A stretch of DNA of 64,000 nucleotides from Pseudomonas sp. KUIN-1 (GTDB lineage: Bacteria > Pseudomonadota > Gammaproteobacteria > Pseudomonadales > Pseudomonadaceae): assembly GCF_009176725.1 (NCBI RefSeq), contig NZ_AP020337.1:4657501-4721500 (forward strand), written 5' to 3'. Within the stretch, counting starts at the first letter, position 1. The number at the start of each line of letters is the position of its first letter. The notes below the pieces were generated by a model. That model did no database searches, had not been told where the DNA came from, and saw only the letters and a list, made by a program, of their open reading frames with translations. Position numbers and translations under genes: made by a program. Below, piece by piece: positions 45,149 to 53,713 of this stretch.

Positions 45149-46306
45149 TCAGTTACGCTGATCCAGCAAGTTCACCACCAGCCGGTCGATCCAGCCCCAC
45201 AAGCGCTGTTTGACGCGCCGCCACAGCGGTCTGGCCTTCCAGTCTGCCAGCGTGGTTTCGGCGCTCAGGGCGAAGTCTTTTTCGAAACTGGCGACCACGT
45301 CGCGGGTCAGTCCGGGGTCGAGGGCTTCGAGGTTGGCTTCCAGGTTGAAGCGCAGGTTCCAGTGATCGAAGTTGCACGAGCCGAGACTCACCCAGTCGTC
45401 GATCAGGACCATTTTCAGGTGCAGAAAGCAGGGCTGGTATTCGAACACCTTGACCCCGGCGCGCAACAGGCGCGGGTAGTAGCGTTGACCGGCATAGCGT
45501 ACGGACGGGTGATCGGTGCGCGGCCCGGTCAGCAGCAAACGCACATCTACGCCACGCGCCGCGGCCCGGCGCAAGGCGCGGCGGACTTTCCAGGTGGGCA
45601 GAAAGTAAGGGGTTGCCAGCCAGATCCGCTTTTGCCCGGTGTGCAGCGCACGTACCAGCGACTGCAGAATGTCGCGGTGCTGGCGGGAATCGGCATACGC
45701 CACGCGGCCCAGCCCCTCGCCGGTTACCGGGGCTTTGGGCAGATGATCAAGGCCGAAGTTTTCTTTCGGACGCCAGGCGAAACGCCGGGCGTTGGCGTGG
45801 AACTGCCGGTTGAACAGCGCCTGCCAGTCAATCACCAGCGGCCCGGTGATTTCGACCATCACTTCGTGCCACTGGCTGGCGTCCTTGTCCGGCTCCCAGA
45901 ACTCGTCGGTCACGCCGGTGCCGCCCACCACGGCCAAGGCCTTGTCCACCACCAGCAGTTTGCGATGGTCGCGGTAGAAGTTGCGCACGCCCCGCCGCCA
46001 GTGGATCGGATTGTAGAAACGCAGAATCACACCGGCATCGGTCAGTTGCTTGCGCAGGCCGGCGTCGAAGGCTTTTGAACCGAAGTCATCGAACAGGCAG
46101 CGCACGATCACGCCACGTCTGCCCGCCTCGACCAGCGCGCGCACGATGGCGTCGGCGCAAGCCCCGGCTTCGACCAGGTACAACTCCAGATCGACCTGCT
46201 GCTCGGCGCGATCAATGGCTGCGATCATGCGCGGGAAGAACGCAGGACCGTCGATCAGCAATTGAAAGCGGTTGTTTTCACGCCACGGGAAAATCGCACC
46301 GTTCAT
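45149..46306 (-). CDS. clsB: Cardiolipin synthase ClsB-type phospholipase D protein
   Basis: A 385-residue protein with two phospholipase D HKD motifs: HRKLLVVDKALAVVGGTGVT (near residue 116) and HLKMVLIDDWVSLGSCNFDH (near 298). It lacks N-terminal transmembrane helices, as ClsB-type enzymes do, and ends in a basic amphipathic region. ClsB makes cardiolipin from phosphatidylglycerol (and can use other head groups) at the inner membrane. The start ATG 46306 lies one base from the stop of the yceI-like gene upstream, so the two are likely cotranscribed. A nonspecific PLD transferase is the alternative. Confidence 0.88.
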   Translation of the reverse strand: MNGAIFPWRENNRFQLLIDGPAFFPRMIAAIDRAEQQVDLELYLVEAGACADAIVRALVEAGRRGVIVRCLFDDFGSKAFDAGLRKQLTDAGVILRFYNPIHWRRGVRNFYRDHRKLLVVDKALAVVGGTGVTDEFWEPDKDASQWHEVMVEITGPLVIDWQALFNRQFHANARRFAWRPKENFGLDHLPKAPVTGEGLGRVAYADSRQHRDILQSLVRALHTGQKRIWLATPYFLPTWKVRRALRRAAARGVDVRLLLTGPRTDHPSVRYAGQRYYPRLLRAGVKVFEYQPCFLHLKMVLIDDWVSLGSCNFDHWNLRFNLEANLEALDPGLTRDVVASFEKDFALSAETTLADWKARPLWRRVKQRLWGWIDRLVVNLLDQRN

Positions 46307-46307
46307 A

Positions 46308-46889
46308 TCAGCGCGCCGTGAAGATCAGGACAGCCCCGACCGGGACCGAGAGGCTCACCGCCGACAATCCTGCGGCATTGCGCAAGGCCTTGAAGTCCGG
46401 GGCCATATCGAAATCCTGGGCATGGATCACCAGCGGCTCGAGCGTCACGACCTGAAAGCGCCGCTCGTCGAGACGCGTCGCCAGCAGCTCGGCGTTATAG
46501 CTGTGGGTCTTGCCGCGCAGGCTGACGGTCAGCGGTAAACGCAGTTCCAGTTGTGCGCCGGGCGCAAGGTTATTGATCGGGCGCATGTCGAGCTGCGCAT
46601 TGATCTGAGCAGCCGGAAACTTGCGCACCTGAAACACCTGCTCTCGAAGGCGCTCGTCGCGCAGCGGAATGCCGGTGCTGACCGAGTCGGTTTCAACCTC
46701 TACCTCAGCCAGCCCCTTGGCGTCGACTTTGCCGTGCAGCACGAGAAAGCGATGCACCTCGGCAATATCGGCATTTTTGGTCGAGGTGAACGAGAGTCGC
46801 GACGACTCGTTATCCAGATACCAGTTCGCATGGGCAGGTAACGCCACTGCGGCCAGCATGACCAGCAGCAGGCGATTCATAGTGAGCAT
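46308..46889 (-). CDS. YceI-family periplasmic lipid-binding protein
   Basis: A 193-residue protein starting MLTMNRLLLVMLAAVALPAH (signal cleavage near AHA-NW), with GGAG five bases before ATG 46889. The mature part is a YceI lipocalin-like domain: WYLDNESSRLSFTSTKNADI (near 24), ETDSVSTGIPLRDERLRE (near 65) and the late LPLTVSLRGKTHSYNAELLA. YceI proteins bind polyisoprenoid or other lipids in the periplasm. It lies directly upstream of clsB, suggesting a membrane-lipid role. A start at ATG 46880 is possible. Confidence 0.88.
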   Translation of the reverse strand: MLTMNRLLLVMLAAVALPAHANWYLDNESSRLSFTSTKNADIAEVHRFLVLHGKVDAKGLAEVEVETDSVSTGIPLRDERLREQVFQVRKFPAAQINAQLDMRPINNLAPGAQLELRLPLTVSLRGKTHSYNAELLATRLDERRFQVVTLEPLVIHAQDFDMAPDFKALRNAAGLSAVSLSVPVGAVLIFTAR

Positions 46890-46978
46890 GCAGACTCCAG
46901 ACGTGCAATTGAGGGCCACCTTATCCGCCTGTCTGACCGCTGGCAAACGCCTGCGTTCGGCGGCAATCCATCAAGCCC

Positions 46979-47308
46979 TCATGGCAGCAGGCGACAGCCC
47001 TGTCGCTCACCCTGCCACGATGCACTGCTGGTGCGTCCCAGGCCGCTGGCAATGACCCGTTTTTGACTGCTGTCGTCGACCAGGGTGCTGGGCAGATACT
47101 GTTTGATGTAGCCCTGGCAATACGCTTCGGAATTGTTCATGACGTACCTGCACGAACAGTATTCCTTGGCGGTGTAGGCACTGATGATGGTCGGAAATGC
47201 CTGCAGGTTGACACGGTACTGCCAGGCGAGTACGGCAAGTGCGGCAACGATCAGCAACAGCAGGCTGCTGAAGGGACGGCGCAGGATGAACATTCGACGC
47301 GTGCTCAT
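46979..47308 (-). CDS. Small membrane-anchored hypothetical protein
   Basis: A 109-residue protein with an N-terminal signal anchor (SSLLLLIVAALAVLAWQYRV, residues 14-33) and a periplasmic part carrying four cysteines in AKEYCSCRYVMNNSEAYCQG and GCRLLP, probably disulfide-bonded. Its start overlaps the stop of the serine hydrolase gene by four bases (ATGA), so it is translated with it. I recall it as a conserved companion of NylB-like hydrolases in Pseudomonas, but no function is assigned. Confidence 0.75.
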   Translation of the reverse strand: MSTRRMFILRRPFSSLLLLIVAALAVLAWQYRVNLQAFPTIISAYTAKEYCSCRYVMNNSEAYCQGYIKQYLPSTLVDDSSQKRVIASGLGRTSSASWQGERQGCRLLP

Positions 47309-48411
47309 TGACCGCCCTCCTTGCCGAACGCGGCCTGTACGCGCTTGAGCATCTCATTGTGGTTGTAGGTACTGTCGCGGTCATCGGCATAGCGCACGAT
47401 TACCAGCTTCTGATCGGGAATCACATACAGCGCCTGCCCCCAATGCCCCAGTGCCGCGAAGGTGTCGGGGGGAGCGTCCGGCCACGGTCCTTTGCCGCCA
47501 TCGCCAGTGCGGTTAAGCCACCATTGACCTGCGGGCACTTCAACGCTGGCATCCACGCCTGCACCGGCAAACGGCGTCAGCACGAAGTCCATCCACTGCT
47601 TGTTGAGCAACTGCCGATCCTGCCATTGCCCGCCGCGCTGCATCAGCAGGCCGATGCGGGCCAGATCGCGGGCGGTCATGTAGGCATAGGAAGAACCTAC
47701 AAATGTACCCGCGCCATCGGTTTCCCAGACCGCACTGCGGATGCCGAGCGGGTCGAACAGCGCGGTCCATGGATAACCCGGATAAACCTCATCGCCGACC
47801 ATCTTTTTCAAGGCCGCCGCCAGCACGGTGCTGTCGCCGCTGGAGTAAAGGTAAGTCTTGCCTGGGGGTTGGGCAGCGCTGTGATCGGCGGTGAAGCGCG
47901 CCATGTCATCACGCCCGCGGGTGTAGAGCATGGCGACTACCGAGGAGTTGAGCGGAGCGTATTCGTAGTCTTCCTGCCAATCCAGACCCGAAGCCCAGTG
48001 CATCAGGTCTTTGATGGCGATATCGGGGTGCGCCTTGAACGGCGTGTAGAACTTCGCTACCGGGTCATTCAGTTGAAAGCGCCCTTCTGCGAACGCCACC
48101 CCCAACACCGTCGCCATGATGCTTTTGCTGATCGACCAGGTCAGGTGCGGCGTTTGCGCGGTGGTCACACCGGCATAGCGCTCGTACACAACTTCGCCAT
48201 CACGAATCACCAGCAGCGCATCGGTGCGTACGCCCTTGCGCGAGGCGTCGTCACGCGGCGGGAAGGCATAGGCCTCGAGCTCTTCGATGGCCGCAGATCG
48301 CGGCACAGACCGAGAAGGCCATTGCTCTGCCGGCCATGTTTGAGCAACGACGCCCTGGGCACTGAAACCCAGGATCAGAACCAGACACAGGCGGACAAAT
48401 CTACGCGGCAT
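47305..48411 (-). CDS. Serine hydrolase, beta-lactamase/NylB-like family
   Basis: A 368-residue periplasmic enzyme starting MPRRFVRLCLVLILGFSAQG with cleavage near VVAQ. The class C beta-lactamase fold is indicated by the SxxK motif in LTWSISKSIMATVLGVAF (near residue 115), the Tyr motif in TYLYSSGDSTVLAAALKK (near 190) and LGHWGQALYVIPDQKLVIVR near the C-terminus. Relatives include 6-aminohexanoate-dimer hydrolase and EstB-type esterases, so it is more likely an esterase or amidase than a resistance enzyme. The ATG 48411 is chosen over an upstream in-frame ATG at 48441, which would bury the signal peptide. It is followed by an overlapping small membrane protein. Confidence 0.86.
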   Translation of the reverse strand: MPRRFVRLCLVLILGFSAQGVVAQTWPAEQWPSRSVPRSAAIEELEAYAFPPRDDASRKGVRTDALLVIRDGEVVYERYAGVTTAQTPHLTWSISKSIMATVLGVAFAEGRFQLNDPVAKFYTPFKAHPDIAIKDLMHWASGLDWQEDYEYAPLNSSVVAMLYTRGRDDMARFTADHSAAQPPGKTYLYSSGDSTVLAAALKKMVGDEVYPGYPWTALFDPLGIRSAVWETDGAGTFVGSSYAYMTARDLARIGLLMQRGGQWQDRQLLNKQWMDFVLTPFAGAGVDASVEVPAGQWWLNRTGDGGKGPWPDAPPDTFAALGHWGQALYVIPDQKLVIVRYADDRDSTYNHNEMLKRVQAAFGKEGGQ

Positions 48412-48478
48412 GACAGGGCCTCTAAAGAGTAATCCGCACACCGTATCAGCGTTTCATGACAGTTAGCCATCGCCCCGG

Positions 48479-48598
48479 GAACGGACGCAGAGCGTCCAGA
48501 ACGGCACGTCCAGGCGGAGCACGCATGATCCTGCTTAGGCCGATCGTTCCTCACGCTCCAGCGTGGGAATGCATTCGCGTGACGCTCTGCGTCACAAA
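48479..48598. repeat. REP-like palindromic repeat cluster
   Basis: Within the 378-bp gap between the serine hydrolase and olsB are three close palindromes: GGACGCAGAGCGTCC (48483-48497), TTCCTCACGCTCCAGCGTGGGAA (48547-48569) and GTGACGCTCTGCGTCAC (48579-48595). The GACGCTCTGCGTC core and the CGTTCCTCACGCTC...GTGGGAATGCA phrase are familiar from P. syringae intergenic repeats of the REP type, which can affect mRNA ends and attract RAYT transposases. The remaining gap (48600-48789) shows no gene. Confidence 0.7.
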
Positions 48599-48789
48599 TC
48601 TGCGCCGCCCTGCAACGGTCAAGACCAAACGCAGAAGAAATGGCCCCAGCGTTTCCCGTCACACAACCATCACCAAAGCTTCACAGGCATGACACGCCAT
48701 CTCCCTAGCCTGCAGTTACGGCAAAGCGCCTGGACAAATCAGTCAACCAGCCCTTTCTGCATCTGCAAGGCTGGCTCATGGAGATTCGT

Positions 48790-49545
48790 ATGACCCAGAT
48801 CGCCCGCATTCGTGACAACACTTCTGAACGTCGTCTTCAGGCCGAGCGCCTGATTGGAGCGCGCGCCTTGCAGGAAGCACAGGCGTTGCGTTTCAGTGTG
48901 TTCAGCGAAGAGTTCAACGCCCGTCTCAACGGCGCCGAACAAGGCCTGGACATCGACGATTACGATGTTCACTGCTCGCACATCGGGGTACGCGACCTGA
49001 ACACCGGGCGTCTGGTTGCCACGACCCGGCTGCTCGACCACCAGGCCGCCAACACGCTGGGGCGCTTCTACAGCGAAGAAGAGTTCAGCCTGCACGGGCT
49101 GGTCAATCTGCAAGGGCCGATCCTCGAACTGGGTCGCACCTGCGTCGATCCGGCCTACCGCAACGGCGGCACCATTGCGGTGTTGTGGAGCGAACTGGCC
49201 GAGGTGCTCAACGAAGGCGGCTACAGCTACCTGATGGGCTGCGCGAGCATCCCGATGCAGGACGGCGGTATTCAGGCCCATGCGATCATGCAACGCCTGC
49301 GCGAACGCTACCTGTGCAACGAGCACCTGCGCGCCGAACCGAAGAATCCGCTGCCGACCCTCGACATCCCGAGCAATGTGATCTGCGAGATGCCACCGCT
49401 GCTCAAGGCCTACATGCGTCTGGGGGCCAAGATCTGTGGCGAACCGTGCTGGGACGAAGACTTCCAGGTGGCCGACGTGTTCATCCTGCTCAAGCGCGAC
49501 GACCTGTGCCCGCGCTATGCCCGCCACTTCAAGGCGGCCGTGTGA
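48790..49545 (+). CDS. olsB: L-ornithine N-alpha-acyltransferase
   Basis: A 251-residue GNAT-fold acyltransferase (acyl-ACP-dependent autoinducer-synthase-like subgroup) that forms lyso-ornithine lipid from 3-hydroxyacyl-ACP and ornithine. Characteristic segments are EAQALRFSVFSEEFNARLNG (near residue 29), CSHIGVRDLNTGRLVATTRL (near 61), ELGRTCVDPAYRNGGTIAVL (near 113) and YLMGCASIPMQDGG (near 148). ATG 48790 is chosen because GGAG lies six bases upstream; an ATG at 48778 is possible. It overlaps olsA by one base (TGATG), a two-gene ornithine-lipid operon often induced under phosphate limitation. Confidence 0.92.
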   Translation: MTQIARIRDNTSERRLQAERLIGARALQEAQALRFSVFSEEFNARLNGAEQGLDIDDYDVHCSHIGVRDLNTGRLVATTRLLDHQAANTLGRFYSEEEFSLHGLVNLQGPILELGRTCVDPAYRNGGTIAVLWSELAEVLNEGGYSYLMGCASIPMQDGGIQAHAIMQRLRERYLCNEHLRAEPKNPLPTLDIPSNVICEMPPLLKAYMRLGAKICGEPCWDEDFQVADVFILLKRDDLCPRYARHFKAAV

Positions 49546-50339
49546 TGAGCCGGTTGCGCGGCTATGCCCGCGTAGTCCGGGTGCTACTGGTCGTAGCGCT
49601 CGGATTGACGATTGCCAGCGCGTTCGCGGTCCTGGAACGTACCAGGATCGGAGGTTCGATGGAGCGCAGACAGCGCTGGAGCCGCTGGTTCATGGCACGC
49701 CTGACCAACGCCCTGCCGTTTCGCGTCACCGTGACAGGTCAACTGCCAACCCAGCCCATGCTGTGGGTCAGCAACCATGTGTCATGGACCGACATCGCCC
49801 TGCTCGGCATGCTCGCGCCGCTGTCGTTTCTGTCGAAGGCCGAAGTACGCACCTGGCCGGTAGCGGGCTGGCTGGCGCTGAAGGCCGGTACGCTGTTCAT
49901 TCGTCGCGGATCGGGCGACAGCCGTCTGATCCAGAAGCAGATGTGCAACCACCTGCAACAAGGCAACGCACTGCTGATCTTCCCCGAAGGCACCACCACG
50001 GACGGCAAAAGCCTGCGCACCTTTCACGGTCGTCTGCTGTCCAGCGCCATCGACGCTGGCGTGCCGATTCAGCCGGTGGCCATTGGTTACTCGCGTGACG
50101 GCAAACCGGACCCGATAGCCCCGTTCATTGGCGACGATGACCTGCTGTCGCATTTGCGCCGACTGTTCGCCAACGAGCAGAGCGACGTGCATATTCACTT
50201 GCTGACACCGATCCCTACCGCTGACCAGGAACGCGCCGCACTGGCCTTCAAGGCCCAGCAGGCCGTTCAGGTGGCATTGTTTGGCGAGCCGCAGGCTCAG
50301 CCGAGCGAAGTGGTTTCGCGGCCGGCCCGAGCGGCCTGA
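49545..50339 (+). CDS. olsA: Lyso-ornithine lipid O-acyltransferase
   Basis: A 264-residue PlsC-family membrane acyltransferase that adds the second fatty acid to lyso-ornithine lipid. It has an N-terminal transmembrane helix (VLLVVALGLTIASAFAVLE, about 13-31), the catalytic NHVSWTD (HX4D, near residue 76), the FIRRGSG block (near 118) and FPEGTTTDG (near 147). ATG 49545 shares its A with the olsB TGA stop; GTG 49542 is an alternative. Its 3' end overlaps the convergent acpH gene by 43 bp. Ornithine lipids are phosphorus-free membrane lipids. Confidence 0.92.
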   Translation: MSRLRGYARVVRVLLVVALGLTIASAFAVLERTRIGGSMERRQRWSRWFMARLTNALPFRVTVTGQLPTQPMLWVSNHVSWTDIALLGMLAPLSFLSKAEVRTWPVAGWLALKAGTLFIRRGSGDSRLIQKQMCNHLQQGNALLIFPEGTTTDGKSLRTFHGRLLSSAIDAGVPIQPVAIGYSRDGKPDPIAPFIGDDDLLSHLRRLFANEQSDVHIHLLTPIPTADQERAALAFKAQQAVQVALFGEPQAQPSEVVSRPARAA

Positions 50340-50896
50340 GCGAAATTCTCGAGCAGCGGATAGAACTCGGCGAAATCCGCACTCAAGGGCTGGTAAAGCG
50401 CCTGCAGTTCCTGCATGCCGCCGGCCAGCCCTTCGGGTCGTGACAGGCGTCGGGATATGCCGCTCAACACCTGCTCCAGCACCCCGAAATCCCGGTACGA
50501 ACCCAACCAGTCCTGCGCCGCCATGCGCGGTGCGATCAGCGCCAGCCGCTCGGGCAACTGCGGCTCGGCAGCCAGCGTGGCATAGACCTTGCGGGTGAAT
50601 GCGTCCAACGGCAGATCGGCATAACGATGCCAGTCGCGCGCCAGGCAATGATCGAAAAAGACGTCGAGCATGATGCCGGCATAGCGCCGTCTCTGCAGCG
50701 GAAAGCGCGCAATGGAGGCCTTGATCAGCGGATGACTGTCAGTGAAGGCGTCGATGCTGCGATGCAGACGAATCGCCGCTTCCAGCTCCGCAGGAAAACG
50801 TCCCGGCAGCGGACCTTTGACGAAGTCGCCATACAGGCTGCCGAGCAATTGAGCAGGCCGATGCCCACCAAGATGAAGATGTGCCAAGTAGTTCAT
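50297..50896 (-). CDS. acpH: Acyl carrier protein phosphodiesterase
   Basis: A 199-residue HD-domain-like hydrolase that removes 4'-phosphopantetheine from ACP. It starts MNYLAHLHLGGHRPAQLLGS, the usual AcpH start, with the GDFVKGPL segment (near residue 24), EAAIRLHRSIDAFTDSHPL (near 39) and MLDVFFDHCLARDW (near 74), whose His/Asp residues ligate the metal. A longer start at 50986 would run through the operator region and is rejected. It overlaps the end of olsA by 43 bp on the opposite strand; both genes touch acyl-ACP metabolism. Confidence 0.92.
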   Translation of the reverse strand: MNYLAHLHLGGHRPAQLLGSLYGDFVKGPLPGRFPAELEAAIRLHRSIDAFTDSHPLIKASIARFPLQRRRYAGIMLDVFFDHCLARDWHRYADLPLDAFTRKVYATLAAEPQLPERLALIAPRMAAQDWLGSYRDFGVLEQVLSGISRRLSRPEGLAGGMQELQALYQPLSADFAEFYPLLENFAQAARAGRETTSLG

Positions 50897-50932
50897 GGCT
50901 GCAAGCCTAGGCCGCTTTCGGGCCTGCTGTCC

Positions 50933-51038
50933 ATATATCGTTATAACCCGATATAGCGATTTGACCCATCCTAAGCACATAATCATATTTCTATATCGCG
51001 AAATACAGATATAAGGTTCGCTCTATCGCGATATAACG
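50933..51038. promoter_or_regulatory. Repeated ATATCG-type operators of the ArsR regulator
   Basis: The AT-rich divergent region between acpH and the ArsR gene holds related palindromic words: ATATATCGTTATA (50933), CGATATAGCGAT (50949-50960), CTATATCGCGAAATA (50991-51005) and CTATCGCGATATAACG (51023-51038, core palindrome TATCGCGATA). Their repetition and position up to 23 bp before the ArsR start suggest autoregulatory operators, also able to affect acpH. Confidence 0.65.
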
Positions 51039-51060
51039 CTACACCGCCTGTGAGAACGAG

Positions 51061-51375
51061 ATGCCTATCGACCTCGACGACATAATAAAAGCCCTGGCCC
51101 ACCCGGTCCGCCGAGAAATCCTGACCTGGCTGAAAGACCCGCGTGCGAGCTTTCCCGCCCAGGAGTACTCGATCGAACACGGCGTGTGCGCCGGACAGAT
51201 CGATCAGCGTGCGGGATTGTCACAATCCACTGTCTCGGCCCATCTGGCGACCTTGCAACGCGCTGGTCTGATCAGCAGCAAGAAGGTCGGCCAATGGCAT
51301 TTCTTCCGACGCAACGAAGAAGTCATACAGGCATTCGTTCAGGCGCTGGTTGAAGAACTGAACAACCCGACCTGA
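51061..51375 (+). CDS. ArsR-family transcriptional regulator
   Basis: A 104-residue winged-helix repressor. The sequence MPIDLDDIIKALAHPVRREI and the HTH with DQRAGLSQSTVSAHLATLQRAGLI (near residues 50-72) are typical ArsR features. No canonical ELCVCDL metal site is visible, though one Cys (GVCAG) precedes the HTH, so it may sense a thiol-reactive compound. It lies 28 bp upstream of the MFS gene and ene-reductase gene in one apparent operon, so electrophile-responsive efflux/detoxification is inferred. Confidence 0.88.
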   Translation: MPIDLDDIIKALAHPVRREILTWLKDPRASFPAQEYSIEHGVCAGQIDQRAGLSQSTVSAHLATLQRAGLISSKKVGQWHFFRRNEEVIQAFVQALVEELNNPT

Positions 51376-51403
51376 TTTTTCAACATCTACCAGGAGCTGC
51401 CCC

Positions 51404-52570
51404 GTGCCTCTTTCGCTACTCATTCTGGCCCTGAGCGCCTTCGCCATCGGCACCACCGAATTCGTCATCATGGGCCTGCTGCCTGATGTGGCGGCCGACC
51501 TTGGCGTATCGATACCCGGCGCAGGCTGGCTGGTGACCGGCTATGCGCTGGGTGTCGCCGTCGGTGCGCCGTTCATGGCCATGGCCACGGCAAAACTGCC
51601 GCGCAAGGCCGCGCTGGTCACGCTGATGGGGATTTTCATCATTGGCAATCTGCTCTGTGCGCTGGCCAGTGACTACAACGTCCTGATGTTCGCCCGCGTG
51701 GTGACTGCGCTGTGCCACGGTGCGTTCTTCGGCATCGGCTCGGTGGTTGCCGCAGGTCTGGTGCCCGCCAACCGGCGTGCCTCAGCGGTGGCCTTGATGT
51801 TCACCGGCCTGACCCTGGCCAACGTACTGGGCGTGCCGCTGGGCACTGCGCTGGGTCAATACGCAGGCTGGCGTTCGACCTTCTGGGCTGTCACGGTCAT
51901 CGGCGTGATTGCGCTCATTGGCCTGATCCGCTTTCTGCCGACCAACCGCAATGAAGAAAAGCTCGATATGCGCGCTGAACTAGGCGCTCTCCGCGGTGCC
52001 GGCATCTGGCTGTCGCTGACCATGACTGCGCTGTTCTCGGCGTCCATGTTCACCCTGTTCACTTACATTGCCCCGCTGCTCGGAGAAGTCACCGGTGTAT
52101 CGCCCAACGGCGTGACCTGGACCCTGCTGCTCATCGGTCTGGGCCTGACCGCCGGCAACGTGATCGGCGGCAAGATGGCCGACCGCCGCCTGTCATCCAC
52201 GCTGATTGGCGTGTTCGTCTCGATGGCGGTGATCTCCACCGTACTCAGCTGGACCAGCGCCGCGCTGGTCCCGACTGAAATCACCCTGTTCCTCTGGGCA
52301 GTCGCGGCTTTCGCTGCCGTCCCGGCGCTGCAGATCAACGTGGTGACCTTCGGCAAGGCGGCACCCAACCTGGTTTCAACCTTGAACATCGGCGCCTTCA
52401 ACGTCGGCAACGCACTCGGCGCCTGGGTCGGTGGCAGCGTCATCGCCCACGGTCTGGGCCTGACCAGCGTACCGCTGGCGGCAGCCGTACTGGCAGTGCT
52501 GGCGCTGCTGATCACCCTGATTACTTTCCGTCAGACCGGCAATCCGGATCTGGCACACGCTACGCATTGA
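51404..52570 (+). CDS. MFS transporter, DHA1 family
   Basis: A 388-residue 12-helix inner-membrane efflux protein starting at GTG 51404 (AGGAG upstream). The N-terminus ALSAFAIGTTEFVIMGLLPD and the LPRKAALV loop are typical of the AraJ/YdhP-like drug-proton antiporters. It lies between ArsR and the ene-reductase gene (21 bp downstream), suggesting export of a toxic electrophile or its product. The substrate cannot be read from sequence. Confidence 0.9.
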   Translation: MPLSLLILALSAFAIGTTEFVIMGLLPDVAADLGVSIPGAGWLVTGYALGVAVGAPFMAMATAKLPRKAALVTLMGIFIIGNLLCALASDYNVLMFARVVTALCHGAFFGIGSVVAAGLVPANRRASAVALMFTGLTLANVLGVPLGTALGQYAGWRSTFWAVTVIGVIALIGLIRFLPTNRNEEKLDMRAELGALRGAGIWLSLTMTALFSASMFTLFTYIAPLLGEVTGVSPNGVTWTLLLIGLGLTAGNVIGGKMADRRLSSTLIGVFVSMAVISTVLSWTSAALVPTEITLFLWAVAAFAAVPALQINVVTFGKAAPNLVSTLNIGAFNVGNALGAWVGGSVIAHGLGLTSVPLAAAVLAVLALLITLITFRQTGNPDLAHATH

Positions 52571-52591
52571 TCAATTACGAGGATTCGATAC

Positions 52592-53641
52592 ATGACGACT
52601 ATCTTTGACCCGATCACCCTGGGCGATCTGCAACTGCCCAACCGCATCATCATGGCCCCACTGACGCGCTGCCGTGCCGATGAAGGCCGTGTACCGAACG
52701 CGATGATGGCCGAGTATTACGTGCAGCGCGCCTCGGCCGGCCTGATCCTGACCGAAGCCACCTCTGTCACGCCGATGGGCGTGGGCTACCCCGACACCCC
52801 GGGCATCTGGTCCAACGACCAGGTACGTGGCTGGAGCAATATCACCAAGGCCGTGCACAACGCCGGTGGCCGTATCGCCCTGCAGTTGTGGCACGTGGGC
52901 CGTATTTCCCACCCGTCCTACCTGAACGGCGAAACCCCGGTCGCGCCGAGTGCCATTGCGGCTGAAGGGCACGTGAGCCTGATGCGCCCCATCACACCAC
53001 TGCCAGTACCTCGCGCGCTGGAGCTGGCGGAAATCGGTGACATCGTCGAGGCCTATCGCGTCGGTGCGGAAAACGCCAAGGCTGCGGGCTTCGACGGCGT
53101 GGAAGTGCATGGCGCCAACGGCTATCTGCTCGAACAGTTCCTGCTGACCGGCAGCAACCAGCGCACCGACGAGTACGGCGGTTCGGTGGAAAATCGTGCG
53201 CGTCTGCTGCTCGAAGTGACCGACGCAGTCATCGATGTCTGGGGCGCTGGCCGTGTAGGTGTTCACCTCTCGCCTCGCTTCGACATGCACGACATGAGCG
53301 ATGCAAACCGTGCTGAAACCTTCAGCTACGTGGCCAAAGAGCTCGGCAAGCGCGGTATAGCCTTCATCTGTGCCCGTGAGCATGATGCTGAAGACAGCCT
53401 CGGCCCACAGTTGAAGAAGGATTTCGGCGGCGTTTATATCGCCAACGAGAAGTTCACCAAAGACAGCGCCAATGCCTGGCTGGCAGAAGGCAAGGCCGAC
53501 GCAATCGCGTTCGGTGTGCCGTACATTGCCAACCCTGACCTGCCGGAGCGGCTGGCCAGCGATGCCCCTCTGAACGAAGCCCATCCGGAGACGTTCTACG
53601 CCAAAGGGCCGGTCGGTTACATCGACTACCCGCGCCTGTAA
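52592..53641 (+). CDS. nemA: Alkene reductase, Old Yellow Enzyme family
   Basis: A 349-residue FMN-dependent ene-reductase of the NemA/XenB type that reduces activated alkenes, maleimides and nitro compounds with NAD(P)H. Family marks are the FMN-binding APLTRCRADEGRVPNAMMAE (near residue 26), QLWHVGRISHPSYLNGETPV (near 100), the HGANGYLLEQFLLTGSNQRT block (near 172-191) with the YGGSVENRARLLLEV phosphate site, and a C-terminal IANPDLPERL. It is the last gene of the arsR-MFS unit, with a strong terminator. In E. coli nemA is likewise controlled by a small repressor responding to electrophiles (NemR). Confidence 0.92.
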   Translation: MTTIFDPITLGDLQLPNRIIMAPLTRCRADEGRVPNAMMAEYYVQRASAGLILTEATSVTPMGVGYPDTPGIWSNDQVRGWSNITKAVHNAGGRIALQLWHVGRISHPSYLNGETPVAPSAIAAEGHVSLMRPITPLPVPRALELAEIGDIVEAYRVGAENAKAAGFDGVEVHGANGYLLEQFLLTGSNQRTDEYGGSVENRARLLLEVTDAVIDVWGAGRVGVHLSPRFDMHDMSDANRAETFSYVAKELGKRGIAFICAREHDAEDSLGPQLKKDFGGVYIANEKFTKDSANAWLAEGKADAIAFGVPYIANPDLPERLASDAPLNEAHPETFYAKGPVGYIDYPRL

Positions 53642-53657
53642 AACGTTACTGCAAGGC

Positions 53658-53691
53658 AAAAAACCCTGACTCGCAAGAGTCAGGGTTTTTT
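53658..53691 (+). terminator. Intrinsic terminator (bidirectional) after the ene-reductase gene
   Basis: AAAAAACCCTGACTC, loop GCAA, GAGTCAGGG, TTTTTT. The A run on the left also terminates the convergent gene. Confidence 0.9.
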
Positions 53692-53713
53692 ATCGCCCGT
53701 GCAAGGGTAACCG

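Noticed and set aside
44672..46078. 468-codon plus-strand frame over the leader, DUF6124 and clsB
   Set aside because: It crosses the structured leader and runs antisense to the HKD motifs of clsB; no ribosome site.
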